Made by a program: the position numbers and the translations under genes | The notes under the pieces: generated by a model | The model's database searches: none | What the model was told of the DNA's origin: nothing | Seen by the model: the letters and a program-made list of their open reading frames with translations, nothing else | Shown here: piece after piece, positions 59,001-64,000 of the stretch | Numbering within the stretch: position 1 is the first letter of the stretch | How the letters are laid out: each line of letters opens with the position of its first letter | Assembly: GCA_000149265.1 (NCBI GenBank) | Contig: CH002629.1 | Location: 240,027 to 304,026, forward strand | DNA length: 64,000 bases | From: Ciona savignyi | Lineage: Eukaryota > Chordata > Ascidiacea > Phlebobranchia > Cionidae | Reading direction: 5' to 3'

Positions 59001-61839
59001 ATAGCTTTGATTGCATTGAATCGATGTGGCCACTGGACTGACACGAAACGAAGAAGAGCGAAACAAAGGATATGTGTCGAAGTGACACAAGATGTCCATA
59101 AATCCAATCCCCAGAACATCTAAACGGCATCGTGACGTAATTTCAAATTGTGTGATTTGATATTATGACGTAACATCTATAAATATACTACTATGAATGT
59201 TTTTGCATGGGCATATACATAGTAGCTATAGGTACTGGATACCACTTTGCATCAATTCTGTGGGATCACAAGTACTAATTGACACAACAAATAACAAATC
59301 GCTTAACTAGGACTACCAGTATTCATACTGTGGTTTTACTGGTTACTTCTAATATTCCAATCCGACCGGTTTTCGTAGCCGCAAGTTGACTGGTTCGAAA
59401 CCAGTTAGATGTGTTTTAGGCAAGGTACTTTCCAGAAGTAAAAAAAAACAGTAAATTAATGGGTTAATCATGACTTTTAGCAATGTATGAATCATATACA
59501 ACACACCGCAATAAATTATATGTACGACGGATTATAACGCCCACTGCGTTTTCACATCCACGCGATTAAGCATGATCCACGCGGTTAAACATACGTATTT
59601 TAAACACAATGTCATTTCGTTATTTATTGGAGAATGATTCACATCAGAATAAATCATATCAACAATCACTTTCCATAAATACCATTAAGTTTAAATCATC
59701 ACACAACGTAATTGTAGTTAAAGTGCAAAGACGTGGACGAAATTATATGATCGGGCTTCCCATACTTAAGTAACCATACCTTGCACATGAAGTCTGAAGC
59801 TGCCCAATATTCAAAGCCCCACGTGCGCCGGTATAGAAATAGTGGGCTTATCAGGGCTGAAACAAGATCACTAACACATAGACTCATGATGAAGTAATTG
59901 AACATGGACCTGAAACAAGTTTTGATAGGATGGGTTTGTTATGTTTTTATGGAACGGGCTAGGGTTCGAACCCATGTTGGGCTCGGTAATAAGATAAACG
60001 GTTTTCTGTTGGAAACGATATATGAATTGTTTTAATAAAACAAGGGAAGGTCAACACACGTGCAATTGTCAGATTACCTCGTACTCATTGTCGGGTTACC
60101 GGAAATATTGCAATGTGTTGTATAATTGAGATCTTTCTTTAATTTTACTACAACCCATAATAAGTCCAATGAGATGGCGCAATGTGTATGCCTGCCTGGG
60201 TTTTTACGTTCGGAAATGTTGAGATAGTTGGACACAAGTGAGTCCTGGTTAATGTCTGCAATTCAAAAACAAATCTCCACCCACGGGCGCTATAACATAT
60301 AAGCAACCCACGTTATAATGGCAAAGTATTGTACGGTCATGTAGCCGAATGGTCAACGCGACTAACACATTCACCAATTATATAAAAAAAAAACGGTATT
60401 GGGGACGAGCCCATCATTGATTAGAAATTAAGCCCGATAAAAAAATAGCGAAGCTTTCTTTACTTGATTAGATACATTAAACTGATATTGCTGAAAAACT
60501 AAAATTACACAAGTTTAACGAACATACTCCAACTAAACGCCTCGTCAAGACACATAGCTTACATCTAACACCACACCCATTTTTAACTTGCATTAATATA
60601 GGGCACTAGAGATTAAAATAAAACAAGTTTATTTCATTGCTAAGTTGTACATTCCACTTTTTGTTGCATTTTACTTTTTTCTAGAACTTTCGTAAAAGTT
60701 TTACTATTTTTATTCAACGATTTTGGAAATCTTGATTGTCGCCGTAAAAAATATTATCGGATTTAAAGGTACTTACTTCAGCTTTGGAGAGTTGTAAATC
60801 ACGAAGATTGTCAGAATATTGGCGAGTGCTCCGAACAGGGAAAGTGGGATGATGATCAACGCCGACAAAATCACCCCCGCCTCGGTGAAAGGGGGGATGT
60901 ATACACTGGAAATAGGAATATAAAGTTTAGTTTAGTTTTATCATTTTTTGTCAAGATACTAAATAATGGCAACTGAAACAAATCACAGTAACAGGAAAAT
61001 ACGGCAAATTTAACAGTCGTTAAAACACGTTTAAAAAGGAATATAATTAAATATAGCGGACACGGCCGCCAACTCTTATCGAAAATATAATAATGTGAAC
61101 TTGTCTTTTGTCAATGGTATTAAGTGTGTTTAGGATATTAATTGTCCATTATGACGGAATAGCCCCCAAATCCTGCACAGAAAACGTATATTTCGGGGAA
61201 TGATAATCGAAGATATTGAAGGTATTGAAATTGAGCATCCTACCATGTGTTACGTTTTTTTATTAGAGCAAGTTTCGAACCCATGATAGATTCGTCACCA
61301 ATAGTGTGTTTTTAAAAGATGATGAATCGTTGGTTGCGGTAGAAACCATTCGGTCATACAACTAACTGTTCCGGCGGTGTATCATCTTAAAGACATTACA
61401 TCACAAATATGATTAAACCACCTATCAGGATTGGTACTCGTGTCTAAAACCAATTTATTGTACACTGAGAACCAGCCAGATTGACACGGCATATCCAACC
61501 ATCAATATCGGATATTATTTTCCTTTCCGGATATCCTTAATGCCCAATCACACGCCATTCCGAATTCCTATTTTCTCGGGAATCTGATATAGTTTCCACG
61601 TTTCAAACCCATCGTTTATAAACAAGTAAACATTTTCAGTATATTATCAACTCTGCCGTGGGCTACTTAATACAGACTTATACAAAAAGCAAAATGTTTT
61701 AACTCAAAATAGTTCATATATAATCATCTTGCGTACTGTGCTAAATCCCTAGTTTAAAACGTTTACTCTCCCGATCCATACTGTTACAAAGATCACGACG
61801 AGAAACTTACAAATCGCTTGCATTCGTAGTCAAGTTCAT
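56010..61839 (-). CDS. Class A (rhodopsin-like) G-protein-coupled receptor, orphan
   Basis: Seven-helix receptor; the ligand cannot be inferred. Nine exons: 61839-61811, 60905-60777, 59909-59780, 59119-58991, 58712-58573, 57947-57811, 57466-57347, 56962-56854, 56148-56010. Phases agree throughout, giving 353 residues. The short N-terminus MNLTTNASDF has two N-glycosylation sequons. Helix 1 has GALAN (Asn1.50), helix 2 LCVSDLVSAL (Asp2.50). Helix 3 has LLRFVSVQWP where DRY-V is usual, so Arg3.50 is kept but Asp is Leu and Tyr is Phe. Helix 4 is followed by an extracellular Cys (PSCTLNF); helix 5 has FFVP (Pro5.50). Helix 6 reads VGYVPHA in place of CWxP, and helix 7 SECLNPVFYNLA contains NPxxY, followed by a basic helix 8 (SKMRKETKR). 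The C-terminal frame was fixed by exon phase; the longer open frame in that exon is not the coding one. I could not name the subfamily. Confidence 0.88.
57048..57280 (+). mobile_element. SINE A tail fragment followed by a SINE B copy, GPCR intron
   Basis: SINE A fragment at 57048-57170 (ACACTGCAATAGCTCAGATA through CACTCACGGGGATTAGCATG) and SINE B at 57175-57280 (GGTCGCCTGGCCGAATAGTT onward). Confidence 0.72.
59350..59585 (+). mobile_element. SINE family A, diverged copy, GPCR intron
   Basis: Head with TGGTTCGAAACCAGTTAG B box, GGCAAGGTACTTTCCAGAAG, ATCATATACAACACACCGCA and a tail with a duplicated CCACGCGATTAAGCATG-like motif. Confidence 0.65.
60050..60165 (-). mobile_element. SINE family A, 3' fragment, GPCR intron
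   Basis: Reverse fragment with GTGCAATTGTCAGATTACCT, CGGGTTACCGGAAATATTGC and an AACCCATAA block. A SINE B fragment lies just left at 59953-60030 and a full SINE B at 60336-60445. Confidence 0.68.
60336..60445 (+). mobile_element. SINE family B copy, GPCR intron
   Basis: Forward copy with head GGTCATGTAGCCGAATGGTC, AACGCGACTAACACATTCAC and GACGAGCCCATCATTGATTA, then an A-rich tail. Confidence 0.75.
60945..61075 (+). repeat. CGGCCGCCAA repeat family copy
   Basis: Shares AACAGGAAAATACGGCAAAT, GTCGTTAAAACACG and ACACGGCCGCCAA with 9960-10115 and with the reverse copies in the transporter introns. Confidence 0.6.
61255..61375 (-). mobile_element. SINE family B copy, GPCR first intron
   Basis: Reverse copy starting in a T-rich run, with AGCAAGTTTCGAACCCATGA, GATTCGTCACCAATAG and CGGTCATACAAC (head). 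Confidence 0.68.
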
Positions 61840-63100
61840 ATTGCTTGAAGTATTTCTCTTTGCTTAGTTATTTAGTCAATCTATAACCTAATAATTAAAA
61901 TTTATTTGTTATTCAGTAGTAATACTATTTTAGCGTAGTTTATTTCAAGCTTCTATCTATAGAAAGGCTACCTACACAATCTCTAAATCTAAACGTTATA
62001 ATCTTCAGTTTTTTTTGGCAATTAAAAGTATTAAAATCGTCTGTATCAAAAATGTACGAAAAATATAAACTAAACCAGCCACTATCTCAATTGAGATTGA
62101 CTGTGCATGAAATGTAACGAAATTTCTATCAGTCTTCCTCAAAAAAACGCAGACAAATTGCTTCCTGGTTCAATCCAATATCAAAATAACGTCAATTGTT
62201 TGTGCTCTATTACTCACAATACAAAACAATGCTCCTTTAATTGACAATACAAACTCCTATGTCGTAACTATTCATAAATATAGTTAATGTTGTTTATAGC
62301 ATCATAAACAGACATTGTTTATTATTTGCTCGTATTTACACTGCATTCCATTTTAAGAAATGAGATGTATGACCCAGTTTATAATTCAAAACGCCCATGC
62401 GACTGACGCTTTAATCAAGTCACGAAAATAAGTGACTGCGTATCGATAATACAGCGGCTTGAGAAGTGTATTCATTTGCAATGACGAAATAAAAGGTGTT
62501 GTGTACAAATACACTTTGGTTAAAGTACTTTTGTAGAGGCTCTTAATCCAATAATAAACAATTATAATCAAGATTATGGCAGTTAAAATCTATGCTTATG
62601 TTTTCTTGTATGTTGTAATGTATAAGTAAGATTTTAATTTGATTATTTAATATAACAGTTTTTCATAGTGGATAATATGCCAGTTGTGGACAATATAAGT
62701 ATATAAATAGTAGCACGTATATAAGTTGACTCATCATATGCAAATTAACCACACGAATAATACAACAGTCATTTGCCTCACTTTAATTCGCCTAAATACC
62801 ACGTCATTTCAAAATTTACCACATCTTTTATTTCGATGTACTTTGTTGATAATTAACAAATAGTTAACACGAATAAATCTATGTGCTTGTTTAATATAAA
62901 ACTCCTTCTCTTTTTAATATCTTGCGTTAATTGGCGTGGGTGGAGAATTATCGAACACGGCTTATAAACAGATCTAAAGAAAACATACTTTAAGTTGCGC
63001 TCAACACGGACGACAAAATAGCATCTCATAGTAAAAAATAGGTAATCGAAGAATAACTGTCTTGTAAGGCAACTAAATTACTGACCATTGTACATTGTAG
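61840..63100. other. Upstream of the GPCR; AT-rich, nothing recognised
   Basis: Presumed promoter-side sequence of the GPCR and spacer to the transposon. No convincing TATA box, exon or repeat family was identified. Confidence 0.4.
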
Positions 63101-64000
63101 CAGGGGCGGATTAAGGTTGTACGAGGCCCCTGGCTGAAATTTCGACAGGGGCCCTATCGATATATAGCATAAATATAAAATTAACGTTAATAGGCTGAAA
63201 ACACGACCTGAACCAACTGAACATTTTGTGTTATTGAAACAAAGCATCAGATAACATCAATCATTAATACAATACTATTAAAAATTACAATGAAATTCAC
63301 ATATACAACGAACGAATATACAAATTCATCAAGCTAATAAGCATTCATCCTACGAATAATGTGTTAGATAGATTTTTTGCGAGCTTTTCTGAGGGCGAAG
63401 TCGCGGATCAAATCAGTGAAGGAAAGTGAGTCAACAACATCATTTTCGATGCTCATAAGTGAGAGAAAATTGAGTCGCTCTTGACTCATGGAATTCCTCG
63501 CCTCATTTTTTATTCTTTTCAATTTCGAAAAGGATCGCTCTCCACAGCAGTTGGATGGTGCCATACACAGATAAATGCGAAGTGCGATGTGAACGTTTGG
63601 AAAGATGTGGCTACACATATTTTCATTCAACAGCAAAAGCATTTCTATCTCTGTACTTGAGTTCCGTGATTTTTTCTTCTCTTGACCACTAACGGTTTTG
63701 TAAAATTCAGAAAAATGAATTAATTCCGATGGGAAGCAGTCTTCAAAATCATTTACATATGTTTCCATTAACTGGATTGCTGCATGACGAATGTCGTCTT
63801 TACTCAGCTCACATATGTTGGATAGGAATCCAAACTTGTTCTGAATGTGCATATACGAGTGCAAACGATGTTGTACAGCTGATGACAGTGCGTCCATAAT
63901 TGGCAAATATACCTCACACCTGAATCGTTCTCTGGGTGAGAATATTGTTTCTTTCGAACAACCCTCATCGAATTGGCGCTTCCTCGTCTTTTGAATTCCA
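63101..64000 (-). mobile_element. hAT DNA transposon, left end and 3' part (continues past window)
   Basis: Starts CAGGGGCGGATTAAGG, an hAT-type terminus, preceded by CATTGTAG, which would be the 8-bp target duplication if the other end carries it. GGGGCCC-type motifs lie just inside. The transposase gene on the minus strand begins about 260 bp in. The other end lies outside the window. Confidence 0.8.
63364..63999 (-). CDS. hAT transposase, C-terminal part
   Basis: The frame is open from the window edge to the stop at 63364-63366, so the N-terminal part lies beyond the window; about 211 residues are visible. The N-terminal visible part has RKRQFDE, common in hAT proteins of the ZMYM/52-kDa-repressor-like type. 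The C-terminal part is the hAT dimerisation domain: a MEMLLLL-like Leu-rich segment, then IALRIYLCMAPSNCCGERSFSKLKRIKNEARNSM-type signature (S-ERSFS-LK) and LNFLSLMSIEND. This domain dimerises the transposase. No stop or frameshift is seen in the visible part, so the element may be young. A domesticated host gene is a less likely alternative, because a transposon terminus lies just downstream. Confidence 0.88.
   Translation of the reverse strand, partial: GIQKTRKRQFDEGCSKETIFSPRERFRCEVYLPIMDALSSAVQHRLHSYMHIQNKFGFLSNICELSKDDIRHAAIQLMETYVNDFEDCFPSELIHFSEFYKTVSGQEKKKSRNSSTEIEMLLLLNENMCSHIFPNVHIALRIYLCMAPSNCCGERSFSKLKRIKNEARNSMSQERLNFLSLMSIENDVVDSLSFTDLIRDFALRKARKKSI

Overview
The window looks like a tunicate chromosome segment, most likely Ciona (C. 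intestinalis type). The clues are AT-rich non-coding DNA, chordate gene structures with small introns, very frequent tRNA-derived SINEs and short inverted-repeat elements, and two exact copies of the 16-nt Ciona spliced-leader sequence (15912-15927 and 23553-23568). I rebuilt the genes by eye from splice sites, reading phase and protein-family similarity. Two assembly gaps are present (29826-30311 and 52030-52129).

Layout. (1) 0.4-2.1 kb: two replication-dependent histone genes on the minus strand, H2B and H3 (H3.2 type), each with TATA and CCAAT boxes and a 3' histone stem-loop. A half stem-loop downstream of H2B looks like a relic of a lost gene. (2) 2.4-6.7 kb: repeats, namely a ~190-bp tandem array, SINEs, MITEs, and hAT-type elements nested in older repeats. 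(3) 7.4-8.9 kb: an intronless arylsulfatase B-like gene with one +1 frameshift. (4) 11.5-27.2 kb: a recent tandem duplication of a whole eight-exon monocarboxylate-transporter-like (SLC16) gene on the minus strand. Both copies are intact (513 codons each) and I count seven amino-acid differences. (5) 27-31 kb: SINE, hAT element, small duplications and a gap. (6) 31.3-31.8 kb: ORMDL, minus strand. (7) 34.85-50.65 kb: a complete ERdj5/DNAJC10 gene, plus strand, 19 constitutive exons plus an alternative pair, ending in KDEL. (8) 52.6-54.6 kb: an intelectin-like gene, five exons, minus strand. (9) 56.0-61.8 kb: a nine-exon class A GPCR, minus strand. (10) 63.1 kb to the end: the left end and C-terminal transposase of an hAT DNA transposon.

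The genes do not form one pathway. ORMDL (sphingolipid control) and ERdj5 (disulfide reduction, ER-associated degradation) are both ER proteins, but nothing in the sequence ties them together. The most interesting signal is inside ERdj5. The exon encoding the second half of its first thioredoxin domain occurs in two diverged, phase-compatible versions (38128-38262, and 39084-39144 plus 39812-39891), which strongly suggests mutually exclusive splicing. I saw no retroviral, LTR or Polinton-like element.
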